From Ruegeria sp. ANG-R (GTDB lineage Bacteria; Pseudomonadota; Alphaproteobacteria; Rhodobacterales; Rhodobacteraceae), in the NCBI RefSeq assembly GCF_000813985.1, contig NZ_JWLJ01000014.1:1-64000 (forward strand): a DNA stretch of 64,000 nucleotides, in the 5' to 3' direction. Below, piece after piece: positions 27,277-36,046 of this stretch (the first letter of the stretch is position 1; each line of letters begins with the position of its first letter). Under the pieces are notes generated by a model, which searched no databases, was not told the DNA's origin, and saw only the letters and a list, made by a program, of their open reading frames with translations. The position numbers and the translations under genes were made by a program.

Positions 27277-29178
27277 CTACCGTGCCAGCGCATTCTTACA
27301 GAAGTTGTTAGCGCCAACAATGCCAAATTCATCCTGTTCCGAAACATAAAGGTTCATGCCCCGCCGCAGTTCGTCGAACCGCCCACCAGCGTTAAAGGCC
27401 CGCAAGAAATCCTGCCCAAACAGCCAGCGGTTCTTTTCCGCCACGCCGCCGACCAGAAATACGCCTCCCTCAGGCACGAGCGCGACTGCAAGATCACCCA
27501 TGATGGCGCCCAGATGCTCGGTAAACATGCGGGCCGCTTTGACCGCGCAGGCATCCGAACCATCTTGCGCAGCCCGAAGGATGTCTTTGGCCGAACGGGT
27601 TGCGGCATCGGTCCGGCCTTCGGTCATCTCAATGGCTTGATAGAGGATCGGCAACCCAGTCCCGCTCAGGAACATCTCGGCTTCAATGACAAGAGTATCG
27701 TCAAAAAAGCACTCGGGAGCGATCCGCCGCGCGGCATTGAAGACCTCGACCTCATCGAGGTGGCGCGGCGACAAACCCATATGGCCGCCTTCACCGGAAA
27801 CGGTATGAAAGTGGCCTTCGGAATAGAGCAGGGCGCCAACGCCCAACCCGGTCCCCGGCCCCACAACCAGTCGCGTTCCAAGAGGAGGGGAGGCCTCGCC
27901 CTGCAAGACTTCAACATCATGCTCATCGATTTCGGCCACGGACCATGCGGCGGCCGTAAAATCGTTGATCACGAAGGTGTGGTGGGCGCCGGTGGCTTTG
28001 GCAAGTTCGGTCTCGGACAGGTCCAGATTGGCATTGGTCAGGCGAATGGTGCCGTTCTGAACGGGACCGGCCCCGGCAGCAACGACGGCACGTGGCTGGG
28101 TGCCGATCTCGTCGCACAAGCTGTGCAACGCCTTCTGCAAATCGGTCACGGTGCCGGTGGGGTGCTTGCGAAGATCGGTCAGTTCCCCCTCGGTCACGAC
28201 GCCCAGCCTGGTGTTGGTACCGCCGATATCGGCGACAAGGTTCCAATGCGCGTGTAGGCCGCCCGTGGGGCGAACCCACGGGGCGGGCTGCTTTCCGTTG
28301 GTAACTAGAGAAAGCAGAGAATCCGATGTGCTTTCATCACCACAGGCAAAGAAAGCCCCCCGCACTGGCAGGCTCTCATTCGCGGCGCCGATCAATGCGT
28401 CCAGATGAGCGGCAAATCGTTCTTTGCTGGCTGGGCAAGTTGCTATGTAAAGGGGCACCGTACCGGTGTGGTCACGTACGATACACTTCAACAGGTTGAG
28501 CGTATCGCGTCGGGCATCATCTTCAAAAGACAGACCACACCAATCGACCTTCACAGTGATCTCTTCGAAGTCTTTTTGCCACCCTTCGGGAAGATGCGGC
28601 CCAAATGTGTTTAGCAGGTCTTCCGGGTAGTGTTTGTTGAAGATAGCGTTCAGAACAGTAACAAATCCTGGGTTAGCAATGCTGCAATCAACGCCCACGT
28701 TCTTAAGTCCGTAACTGCGCATCATCGCACAGGCTTGGCCGACTGCCAGTAAATGATGATGAACACTACGTGCCAGAGCACGAAACTCAGGCGGCCGGGT
28801 CGCTAGGCGTTGATCTGGTAAAAAACCTGCTTTGGGGGCCATGTTGAACATGTGACCGCCCAATCTGGAGACAACGACTTCAGCAAAGTTTACAAACTTG
28901 TCGGCAACAGCCCGGTTACGCCATCCTCCCAGATCGTCCAGCGCATCTGGAAGCACCTCGCTTTCAAGCGTAACACACGGACGCATTCCTAGTTCCAGTA
29001 TCGTGTCGACCCGTCGCTCGTAGGTGTCGAGCATCCCGATATCCGGCGTGCGCCCGTCTGGCACGATATCAACCCAACGGATCGGAATGCGATACATGTC
29101 TAACCCGTTGGCTGTTTCAGCCGAGGCAACCCCACCGAAAAGGAAGCCATCGGGAAAATCTGAACGCGTGTATTTCAT
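27277..29178 (-). CDS. Degenerate GH1 glycosidase domain fused to glucokinase
   Basis: A continuous 633-residue frame with two parts. Residues about 1-310 align by motif with GH1 beta-glucosidases (FPDGFLFGGVASA, MYRIPIRW, LPDALDDLGGWRNR, YPEDLL, PVRGAFFACGD). About 50-60 residues after the first motif are missing, the acid/base motif TLNEP is replaced near 112 (FNMAPKAGF), and the nucleophile motif TENG is replaced near 246 (YIATCPAS). Both catalytic glutamates are therefore absent. Residues about 314-633 are a complete COG0837-type glucokinase with ADIGGTNTRLGVV, catalytic Asp in INDFTAAA, VGPGTGLGVGAL and GEGGHMGLSP. It lies in an operon releasing glucose from galactosides. The kinase is probably active; the front domain may be a binding or regulatory pseudo-enzyme. 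Confidence 0.85.
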   Translation of the reverse strand: MKYTRSDFPDGFLFGGVASAETANGLDMYRIPIRWVDIVPDGRTPDIGMLDTYERRVDTILELGMRPCVTLESEVLPDALDDLGGWRNRAVADKFVNFAEVVVSRLGGHMFNMAPKAGFLPDQRLATRPPEFRALARSVHHHLLAVGQACAMMRSYGLKNVGVDCSIANPGFVTVLNAIFNKHYPEDLLNTFGPHLPEGWQKDFEEITVKVDWCGLSFEDDARRDTLNLLKCIVRDHTGTVPLYIATCPASKERFAAHLDALIGAANESLPVRGAFFACGDESTSDSLLSLVTNGKQPAPWVRPTGGLHAHWNLVADIGGTNTRLGVVTEGELTDLRKHPTGTVTDLQKALHSLCDEIGTQPRAVVAAGAGPVQNGTIRLTNANLDLSETELAKATGAHHTFVINDFTAAAWSVAEIDEHDVEVLQGEASPPLGTRLVVGPGTGLGVGALLYSEGHFHTVSGEGGHMGLSPRHLDEVEVFNAARRIAPECFFDDTLVIEAEMFLSGTGLPILYQAIEMTEGRTDAATRSAKDILRAAQDGSDACAVKAARMFTEHLGAIMGDLAVALVPEGGVFLVGGVAEKNRWLFGQDFLRAFNAGGRFDELRRGMNLYVSEQDEFGIVGANNFCKNALAR

Positions 29179-29246
29179 TGTCGCAACCTGCTGGAGCCAT
29201 CACCTGCGTCACGCCCTCTATCAGGTTATGTTAGCGGTATCTAGTT

Positions 29247-31160
29247 TTACGATTGATCTGGGTTGCGCTTTCGAAACAGCACGTCACAGGCATCAATCGG
29301 CAGGCCATTCCAGACCACGGGAAATGCGTTGTAGTTGATCAGCACCTCATGTGCTTGCGTTTCGCGCCGTCGCAGCCCTGCGGGCATGGGGCAGAGGGCA
29401 AGACTGGTTTCCAGTGCAGCCATGGCAATGACGCGGTCCCAGAGAGCTTCATCCGGAAACCCCGCCAGATACCAAAGGCCCTCGTCGCCCTGCAACGCCG
29501 GGGTGCCATCGGCAAAGGACAGCAGGCTTTGAGCTGAACCAGACAAGCGTTCAACCCAGTGCTCCGCATGGCCGCCCCCATCGACGGCGCGGGCAACGCC
29601 GGGCGGCAGGGTTTCGATCAGGTCGACATGGGCGCTGAGACCGTCGAGACCCGGGCGCCCGGCTTCAGGGATCAGAAAATCTTCGGTGATCGCACCGCTA
29701 CGCGGGCCCAGTATGGCCAGATTACAGCCGCGCGACAGTCGCTGCTCAAGATCGTCCAGCACGGCCAAACCCGGTGCGAGGATCAGGTTATAGTGCGTTT
29801 CGCCAACTTTGGTCCGGGAAACGAAATCCACAGACAACCCGGCACGTCGCAGCGCGCGATAGGCCGAAAACACAAGCCGGAAATAATCGAACCCGGCACC
29901 TTGAGGCTGGGTTGCCCACGCCCAGTCCGATGCATAGTCGAACACTATCGCAACTTGGGCGCGTGCGGGTTGAACCTCGCCCAACGCGGCCAGATCATCG
30001 GCGGTCTGGCGCGCCTCGGCCAATCCGGGCGCGTCGTCGCCATGTGGTGTCAGCAGACCGGCATGCATCTGTTCCTGCCCGAACGGAGCTTGCCGCCAGC
30101 GGAAATAGCTGACCATTTCGGCGCCGTGCGCCACCGCCTCAAGCGACCACAGGCGGACCATGCCGGGCAGGGGGGCCGGATTGTAGGGCGCCCAGTTCAC
30201 GGGGCCGGGTTGTTGCTCCATCACCCACCAACGACCACGACCGACAGCGCGATAGAGGTCGTGATGAAACGCCTGCATGTCCGGATCGCCCTGCTGCAGA
30301 AACGCGGTTTTGTGCGCCTCATCCGCTTCCAGACGATCCGACAGGAAGCCAATCGGGTAGCTGTCCCATGTGGCGATGTCCAGATCGTCTCCAACTTCGA
30401 AATGATCGAAATCCAGAACGCGCCCCATATAGTTGTGCAACAACGGGGCGTCCGTCAGAGGACGCAACTCATCGACCTGAGCTTTGTTGAATGCGACCAC
30501 TTGATCCGAGCTGAATCGACGGAACGCAAGGACCTGAGCCGGGTTGGGCTCGGTCACGGTCAGGTTCGGCAGCCCGATCTGGTCGAAGCTGTTGTATTCC
30601 ATCGACCAGAACACATTGCTCCACGCGGTGTTCATTGCGTCAATCGAGCCGTAGCGCTCGATGAGCCAGCCGCGAAACGCTGTCAGCGCCGCGTCGCTGT
30701 AGCTGAGGGTCGTATCATGGCAGCCATATTCGTTATCGATTTGCCATGCCGAGATATGCGGGTTGCGGCCATAGCGGGTGCCCATGATCTGCGCGATCCG
30801 TGTGCATTCGGCGACGTATCCGGGATGGCTAAAACAATAGTGCCGACGCGAGCCGAACTTGCGCGGATGGCCTTCGGCATCCACGGCCAGCATGTCTGGA
30901 AACCTGTCCAGCATCCAACGCGGAGGCGTTGCCGTAGGGGTGCCCAGCACGACTTTCAGCCCCGCAGAGCCCAGGGTTTCAATCGCGCGATCCAGCCAGT
31001 CAAATTGCAGATCGCCCGGAGTGGGCTCCATTCGGCTCCAGGCAAATTCACCGATCCGCACCCATGCCAGGCCGGTTTCGACCATATGCTCTGCGTCTTT
31101 GGCCCAGTTCGCCTCGGGCCAGTGTTCGGGGTAATAGCAGACGCCAAGTTCCGGCTTCAT
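29247..31160 (-). CDS. GH42 beta-galactosidase
   Basis: A 637-residue GH42-family enzyme. The start MKPELGVCYYPEHWP is followed by the acid/base Glu in WQIDNEYGCHD, the probable nucleophile Glu in WVMEQQPGPVNW and the trimerisation-like middle domain (QVAIVFDYASDWAW). It lacks a signal peptide, so it acts in the cytoplasm on imported beta-galactosides. ATG 31160 overlaps the lactonase stop by 4 bp; the frame extends upstream to 31397 without support. Confidence 0.88.
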   Translation of the reverse strand: MKPELGVCYYPEHWPEANWAKDAEHMVETGLAWVRIGEFAWSRMEPTPGDLQFDWLDRAIETLGSAGLKVVLGTPTATPPRWMLDRFPDMLAVDAEGHPRKFGSRRHYCFSHPGYVAECTRIAQIMGTRYGRNPHISAWQIDNEYGCHDTTLSYSDAALTAFRGWLIERYGSIDAMNTAWSNVFWSMEYNSFDQIGLPNLTVTEPNPAQVLAFRRFSSDQVVAFNKAQVDELRPLTDAPLLHNYMGRVLDFDHFEVGDDLDIATWDSYPIGFLSDRLEADEAHKTAFLQQGDPDMQAFHHDLYRAVGRGRWWVMEQQPGPVNWAPYNPAPLPGMVRLWSLEAVAHGAEMVSYFRWRQAPFGQEQMHAGLLTPHGDDAPGLAEARQTADDLAALGEVQPARAQVAIVFDYASDWAWATQPQGAGFDYFRLVFSAYRALRRAGLSVDFVSRTKVGETHYNLILAPGLAVLDDLEQRLSRGCNLAILGPRSGAITEDFLIPEAGRPGLDGLSAHVDLIETLPPGVARAVDGGGHAEHWVERLSGSAQSLLSFADGTPALQGDEGLWYLAGFPDEALWDRVIAMAALETSLALCPMPAGLRRRETQAHEVLINYNAFPVVWNGLPIDACDVLFRKRNPDQS

Positions 31161-32017
31161 AGGATAACTCTGTGCTCCGCTTGACCTTGTCCGACATCGA
31201 AGGCGGCAAGGGTCATGCCATTGATCGGGTTTTTCCCGAGCGTGTCGACATCCAGCCCCTGTCGGGCTGTGGTACAGAACAGGGTGGTCAGCCCGTCCCC
31301 CCCAAAGCTCGGACACGAGGTGTGTTTGGCGTCGAAATCGACCGCCTTCAGAAACTGCCCATGCTGGTCGTAGGCCGCAACCCGACCCGCACCCCATTGG
31401 GCAATCCAGATATTGCCGCTGCTGTCGACAACGGCCCCGTCTGGATTCAGACCGTCGTCCTGCAGGTCAAGGAACAGGGCAGCCTTGCCGACGGGCCAGC
31501 CGGTCTGCGCATCCAGTTTCCAGCGCATGACTTGCCTAGTCGCGGTATCGCTGTAGTAGGCGCAGGATCGGTCCGGAGCAAAACATATCGCGTTCGAGAT
31601 GGTCACGTTCCGCACCAAAGCCCGGAACTCTCCTTTCCAATAGCGGTAGATCGATCCGGCGTTGGCTTCGGCGTTTTTGCCCATGGTGCCAATCCAGAAG
31701 CCACCCCACGGATCGGCACGACCGTCATTGGAGCGGGTCACCGGATTGTCGGCTTCCAGCGGGACAACAAGGTCTTTGGTCTGGCGCTCAAGCTCAAATC
31801 GCCAAAGGCCGGTTTCCGATGCGACAAGCAATGTATCGCGGGCAACCCAGCCTGCGGAGGAGACGTGCTCGTCAAATTCCCAAACACGCGCCTTGTTGTT
31901 CTCGATGGACATCAGGCGTTTACCAATGATGTCGAACCAGAAAATCTGCTGCCGTTCGGGGTGCCATAGCGGGCCCTCACCCAACTCGCAGGGGCGGTCG
32001 TCATAGATGTGGCTCAT
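31157..32017 (-). CDS. SMP-30/gluconolactonase-family lactonase, probable D-galactonolactonase
   Basis: A 286-residue six-bladed propeller of the SMP-30 family, with the acidic metal-site start CELGEGPLWHPER, SNDGRADPWGGFWIG and the DGAVVDSSGNIW aspartate region. It would open galactonolactone made by the SDR in this operon. It overlaps both neighbours by 4 bp, so translation is probably coupled. Confidence 0.85.
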   Translation of the reverse strand: MSHIYDDRPCELGEGPLWHPERQQIFWFDIIGKRLMSIENNKARVWEFDEHVSSAGWVARDTLLVASETGLWRFELERQTKDLVVPLEADNPVTRSNDGRADPWGGFWIGTMGKNAEANAGSIYRYWKGEFRALVRNVTISNAICFAPDRSCAYYSDTATRQVMRWKLDAQTGWPVGKAALFLDLQDDGLNPDGAVVDSSGNIWIAQWGAGRVAAYDQHGQFLKAVDFDAKHTSCPSFGGDGLTTLFCTTARQGLDVDTLGKNPINGMTLAAFDVGQGQAEHRVIL

Positions 32018-32619
32018 CCAACGGCCCCATCGTATGCGGCGACGATCTGTCGAGCGCGGTCAGAAATTTCAGCAACCGGCATACCCGGTTTATAAAGCGC
32101 AGACCCAATTCCGAAGCCATCGGCGCTGGCCTTGATCCACTGGCCAAAATTCTCTGGGCCTGCGCCGCCCACGGCATAGACCTGCGTACCTGGCGGCAGT
32201 ATCGCACGTATTGCGGCCAACCCTGCAGTTCCGGCCATCGATCCGGGGAAAAGCTTCAACCCGGTCGCTCCGGCCTGCAATGCGGTGAAGGCTTCGGTGG
32301 GGGTGAAGACACCCGGCCAGCTTTGCAGCCCAAGCGTAACAGCGCGTTGGATCACCGACACATCGCAATTCGGCGAAACGATCAGCTTGCCGCCGACACC
32401 TGCAACAGCCTCAACCTGTTCGGGGGTCAGTACGGTGCCTGCGCCGACAAGCGCCCGATCGCCGAATTCCGAGGCGAGGATGCGGGTGCTCTCCAGCGGG
32501 TCGGGAGAGTTCAGGGGCACTTCGATCCGGTCAATACCCGCCTGCAGCAAGGCGTGCCCAACCGGCTTTGCCTCATTGGGCGTCAGTCCGCGCAGGATGG
32601 CGATGATGGGACGGCTCAT
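32014..32619 (-). CDS. dgoA: 2-dehydro-3-deoxy-6-phosphogalactonate aldolase
   Basis: A 201-residue class I KDPG/KDPGal-type aldolase with IEVPLNSPDP (catalytic Glu region), GAGTVLTPEQ, the SPNCDVSVI segment and the Schiff-base Lys in GLKLFPGS. It splits KDPGal to pyruvate and glyceraldehyde 3-phosphate, the last step of the De Ley-Doudoroff route. ATG 32619 overlaps the kinase stop by 4 bp; upstream frame extension is not supported. Confidence 0.9.
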   Translation of the reverse strand: MSRPIIAILRGLTPNEAKPVGHALLQAGIDRIEVPLNSPDPLESTRILASEFGDRALVGAGTVLTPEQVEAVAGVGGKLIVSPNCDVSVIQRAVTLGLQSWPGVFTPTEAFTALQAGATGLKLFPGSMAGTAGLAAIRAILPPGTQVYAVGGAGPENFGQWIKASADGFGIGSALYKPGMPVAEISDRARQIVAAYDGAVG

Positions 32620-33509
32620 GCGGTTTGCCTCGTTAATGTTCTGGCCTGTGCCAGCCCTGCAAGAGTTGTGGTGGTGGCATCGGCGGTCTCGACGAAAGCG
32701 CCTTGCTGCTGCAGAGCGGCCGCGTAGGCTTTGGTCAAGCCTTCCGAGCCGATGACTGCCAGTTGTTGACCCAGCCAATAGGGTCGAGCGGCTGCAAGCT
32801 CCGCGCCGATCAAGAACCCTGAAAGACGGGCTCGGGCGACGCTCTTGTTCTGACCATGCAGCAAATCAGCGGCACGTAGCGCAAAGAGCCGCGCTGCAAG
32901 CTGTTCGGGTTTCGACAACGTATCGGCTACGGCGTCGGTAAAGCTTGCTTCGTCCCACCCATCATCAATCGAATGCCGCAGAACGGATTGCCCGCGCAGC
33001 AGATCGAACAGCTCGCCGGTCATGAAGGTCCGAAAGCTGACGGCCTCGCCAGCGCTGATCTGCGCCCATTTCGTATGGGTGCCGGGCAGACAGATGACGC
33101 CGTCCCAATTTTGATGCGTGCTGAGGAACCCTGCGATCTGGGTCTCTTCCCCGCGCATCACGTCGGGAGGGCTGTCTTGTTTCAGCCCCGGAACAACGAA
33201 GGCCCGAATGCGCGGATCGGTGTTTGGAACACGAAAGGGGACGACCGGGATTGGCTCGGACGGCACGGCGGAATAGGGCGCCTCGACCCAGCCCTGCCGT
33301 GCACCAACCATACCGCAGGCGATCACATCCACCGGGTTCGCAGGTAGCCAGCCTTCGATCAAAGCCATGAGTGCAACCTGGAAATCACCGCCAGCCGTGC
33401 GGGACATGCCATCCTGAGACGCGGCCTGGTCCAGAACCCTTTCACCCTGCATGGCCCAGGCACGCAGATGAGATGTTCCCCAATCGACAGCGATCCACTC
33501 GATATTCAT
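32616..33509 (-). CDS. dgoK: 2-dehydro-3-deoxygalactonokinase
   Basis: A 297-residue DgoK-family kinase with the phosphate-binding start IAVDWGTSHLRAWAM, CGMVGARQGWVEAPY and CLPGTHTKWAQI. It phosphorylates 2-keto-3-deoxygalactonate at O6. ATG 33509 lies 4 bp after the SDR stop; the alternative ATG 33530 overlaps the SDR. Confidence 0.9.
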   Translation of the reverse strand: MNIEWIAVDWGTSHLRAWAMQGERVLDQAASQDGMSRTAGGDFQVALMALIEGWLPANPVDVIACGMVGARQGWVEAPYSAVPSEPIPVVPFRVPNTDPRIRAFVVPGLKQDSPPDVMRGEETQIAGFLSTHQNWDGVICLPGTHTKWAQISAGEAVSFRTFMTGELFDLLRGQSVLRHSIDDGWDEASFTDAVADTLSKPEQLAARLFALRAADLLHGQNKSVARARLSGFLIGAELAAARPYWLGQQLAVIGSEGLTKAYAAALQQQGAFVETADATTTTLAGLAQARTLTRQTA

Positions 33510-33513
33510 AGCG

Positions 33514-34281
33514 TCACCCGGTACCCACAACGCCGCCGTCGACGACCATGCACTGTCCGGTCATCGCGCGACTCGCGCTCGAAGCCAGAAACAGGGTCGG
33601 CGCGATCATGTCTTCGGGCGTCAGATGCTCTTTCAGGCATTGGCGATCCATATGCGCGGCCAGATCTTCGGGCGTCGCCCACATGTCCAGCTGTTTCTGC
33701 GTCAGTACCCATCCGGGGGCCAGCGCGTTGACGCGGATGTTCTGAGGTCCAAGCTCGCGTGCCAACGAGCGTGTCATACCGGTGATTGCCGCGTTTGAGC
33801 TGGTGTAGATCGGATAGCCTGCGTTTCCCATCATGTAGCTGATCGAACTGAAATTGATGATCGACCCGCCATTGTCCTTCATCTGGCGCGCGGCTTCCTG
33901 ACAGGCGAAGTAATAGGCTTTGAGGTTCACCTCGATCATCCAGTCCCAAAAGTCAGAGGTCGTTTCTTCCAGCGAGTGACGCTTGTCATTGGCCGCGTTG
34001 TTGACAAGAACGTTCAACGGGCCGTGGGCTTCGGCGGCTTTGGCCATGGTGGCGTGCAACAATTCGGTGTCTGTCATGTCGCCCTGCAAGAACAAGGGTG
34101 CGCGGCCATGCTTGTCACGCATTTCGTCGACAAAAGCACTCGCATCCGACCGTCCGATGAAGGCCACGTGCGCACCTTGGGCCATGAAGCCGTCGGTTAG
34201 CGCGGCGCCAACGCCCGATCCGCCGCCGGTAATATAGACGGACGCGCCGCGCAGATCCTGAAATATAGCAGGTTGGGTCAT
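33514..34281 (-). CDS. SDR oxidoreductase, presumed D-galactose 1-dehydrogenase, lacking the catalytic Lys
   Basis: A 255-residue short-chain dehydrogenase with cofactor motif TGGGSGVG, NNAAN, the catalytic Ser in NFSSIS and Tyr in PIYTSSN at the canonical 13-residue spacing. The residue four after Tyr is Asn (codon AAC), not the Lys of YxxxK. The C-terminus ends MVVDGGVVGTG. Its place between the IlvD-type dehydratase and DgoK makes galactose oxidation to galactonolactone the expected role. The Asn could reduce activity or mark a subfamily. The start overlaps the dehydratase stop by 1 bp. Confidence 0.75.
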   Translation of the reverse strand: MTQPAIFQDLRGASVYITGGGSGVGAALTDGFMAQGAHVAFIGRSDASAFVDEMRDKHGRAPLFLQGDMTDTELLHATMAKAAEAHGPLNVLVNNAANDKRHSLEETTSDFWDWMIEVNLKAYYFACQEAARQMKDNGGSIINFSSISYMMGNAGYPIYTSSNAAITGMTRSLARELGPQNIRVNALAPGWVLTQKQLDMWATPEDLAAHMDRQCLKEHLTPEDMIAPTLFLASSASRAMTGQCMVVDGGVVGTG

Positions 34282-35990
34282 CAGTGGCTCTCTCTCGTCA
34301 CAAGGCGCGTGTCTTTGCCCACAAGGAAATCGAGGTCCGCGCCGCGATCGGCTTGCAGCACGTGGTCGATATAGAGTTTTGCATACCCACGCGTATAATG
34401 CGGATCGTCCGGTTGCCACAGGGCACGGCGGGCGTCCAGTTCCTTTTCGTCAACCAACAGCTCCAATTCACCTTTGCTGGCGGACACTCGGATGCGGTCG
34501 CCGGTTTTCACCAAAGCCAGAGTGCCGCCTGCCTGAGCTTCGGGGCTGACATGAAGGATAACTGTCCCGAAGGCGGTGCCAGACATGCGCGCGTCCGAGA
34601 TGCGGATCATGTCGCGCACGCCCTGTTTCACCAGCTTTGCTGGAATTGGCATGTTCCCGACCTCGGGCATCCCCGGATAGCCCTTGGGGCCGCAGCCCTT
34701 TAGGACCAGAATGGTCTCGGGTGTGACAGGCAGGTCGTCGCGGTCGATATTGGCTTTCAGGTCCTCGATGCTGTCGAAAACATATGCTTCTGCCTCAGTT
34801 TCCAGCAATGCGTCTGTTGCTGCCGAAGGCTTCACGATGGCCCCGTTCGGGGCAAGGTTGCCGCGCAGAACCCGTAGACCCGCAGCAGGTTTCACCGGAT
34901 CGTCGAAGGAGTGAATGACATCTGTGTTGAAACACTCAGCCCCTTCATAATGCGCCGAGATATCCTTGTTCAGAACGGTTGTGGCCGGACGCAGGAAGGA
35001 CTTGAGTTCGTTCAGAACCACCGGCACACCGCCTGCGTAACAGAAATCCTCCATCAGGTATTTGCCAGAGGGCATACAATTGACCAGCAGGGGGATTTCT
35101 GACCCGATTTCAAAGTCTTTCAGCGTCAGATCGACGCCTACGCGCCCTGCAAGCGCAAGCAGATGAACCACCGCATTTGTTGATCCTCCGACGGCCGCAT
35201 TGGCGAGGATGGCGTTTTCAAAAGCTTCCTTGGTCAGAATGTCCGAGGGTTTGAGGTCTTCGTCTACCATCTCAACAATCCGCTTGCCGGTCAGATGCGC
35301 CAGCGCCATGCGGCGGGCATCAACGGCGGGCAGGGCGGCGTTGGTGGGCAGAGACATGCCCATCGCTTCGACCAGCGAGGCCATGGTGCTGGCGGTTCCC
35401 ATGGTCATGCAGACGCCCGCGCTGCGGGACATGCCGGATTCCGCGTTCATGAAATCCTGGAGCGTCATCTCTCCGGCACGAACGGCTTCGGAAAACTTCC
35501 AGACATCGGTCCCCGAGCCGATATCCTGACCCCGGTATTTACCGTTCAGCATCGGCCCGGAACTGACCACGATCGACGGCAGATCGACCGAGGCTGCACC
35601 CATCAACTGCCCCGGCGTGGTTTTGTCACATCCGCCCAGCAGAACAACGCCGTCAATGCCGTAGGCGCGGATGGATTCTTCGACATCCATGGCCAGAAGG
35701 TTGCGGAACAACATGGCGGTGGGTTTCATCTGGGTCTCGCCCAGTGACATGACCGGGAACTCGACTGGAAAGCCCCCGGCCTCCCAAACCCCGCGTTTGA
35801 CGCCCTCGGCCAGATCACGCAGGCCTGAGTTACAGGGCGTCAGTTCTGACCATGTATTGCAGATGCCGATGATGGGGCGCCCATCGAAAGCATGATCGGG
35901 AAAACCCTGGTTTTTCATCCACGACCGGTGGATGAACCCGTCCTTGTCGAGTTTTCCATACCAATGTTCTGAACGGCGTTTCTTGGTCAT
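34281..35990 (-). CDS. IlvD/Edd-family dehydratase, probable D-galactonate dehydratase
   Basis: A 569-residue Fe-S dehydratase with ICNTWSELTPCN, VLLGGCDKTTPG and GVCMTMGTAST providing three cysteines for the cluster. It resembles the sugar-acid branch (arabinonate, xylonate, galactonate) more than branched-chain-amino-acid IlvD, as judged by HRSWMKNQGFP near the start. Operon context points to D-galactonate giving 2-keto-3-deoxygalactonate. ATG 35990 is the likely start; an in-frame extension to 36074 overlaps nothing useful. Confidence 0.82.
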   Translation of the reverse strand: MTKKRRSEHWYGKLDKDGFIHRSWMKNQGFPDHAFDGRPIIGICNTWSELTPCNSGLRDLAEGVKRGVWEAGGFPVEFPVMSLGETQMKPTAMLFRNLLAMDVEESIRAYGIDGVVLLGGCDKTTPGQLMGAASVDLPSIVVSSGPMLNGKYRGQDIGSGTDVWKFSEAVRAGEMTLQDFMNAESGMSRSAGVCMTMGTASTMASLVEAMGMSLPTNAALPAVDARRMALAHLTGKRIVEMVDEDLKPSDILTKEAFENAILANAAVGGSTNAVVHLLALAGRVGVDLTLKDFEIGSEIPLLVNCMPSGKYLMEDFCYAGGVPVVLNELKSFLRPATTVLNKDISAHYEGAECFNTDVIHSFDDPVKPAAGLRVLRGNLAPNGAIVKPSAATDALLETEAEAYVFDSIEDLKANIDRDDLPVTPETILVLKGCGPKGYPGMPEVGNMPIPAKLVKQGVRDMIRISDARMSGTAFGTVILHVSPEAQAGGTLALVKTGDRIRVSASKGELELLVDEKELDARRALWQPDDPHYTRGYAKLYIDHVLQADRGADLDFLVGKDTRLVTRESH

Positions 35991-36046
35991 TTTGGCGGTG
36001 CTTTTCTTGGCTGGAGCGTATTTGAGTATTTTTAAAAAGATGAAGA

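Noticed and set aside
26956..28257. 433-codon plus-strand open frame
   Set aside because: Antisense to the fructokinase and glucokinase-fusion genes; no domain or ribosome-binding site supports it.
29559..31184. 541-codon plus-strand open frame
   Set aside because: Antisense to the GH42 gene, which has intact catalytic motifs; no recognisable protein features.
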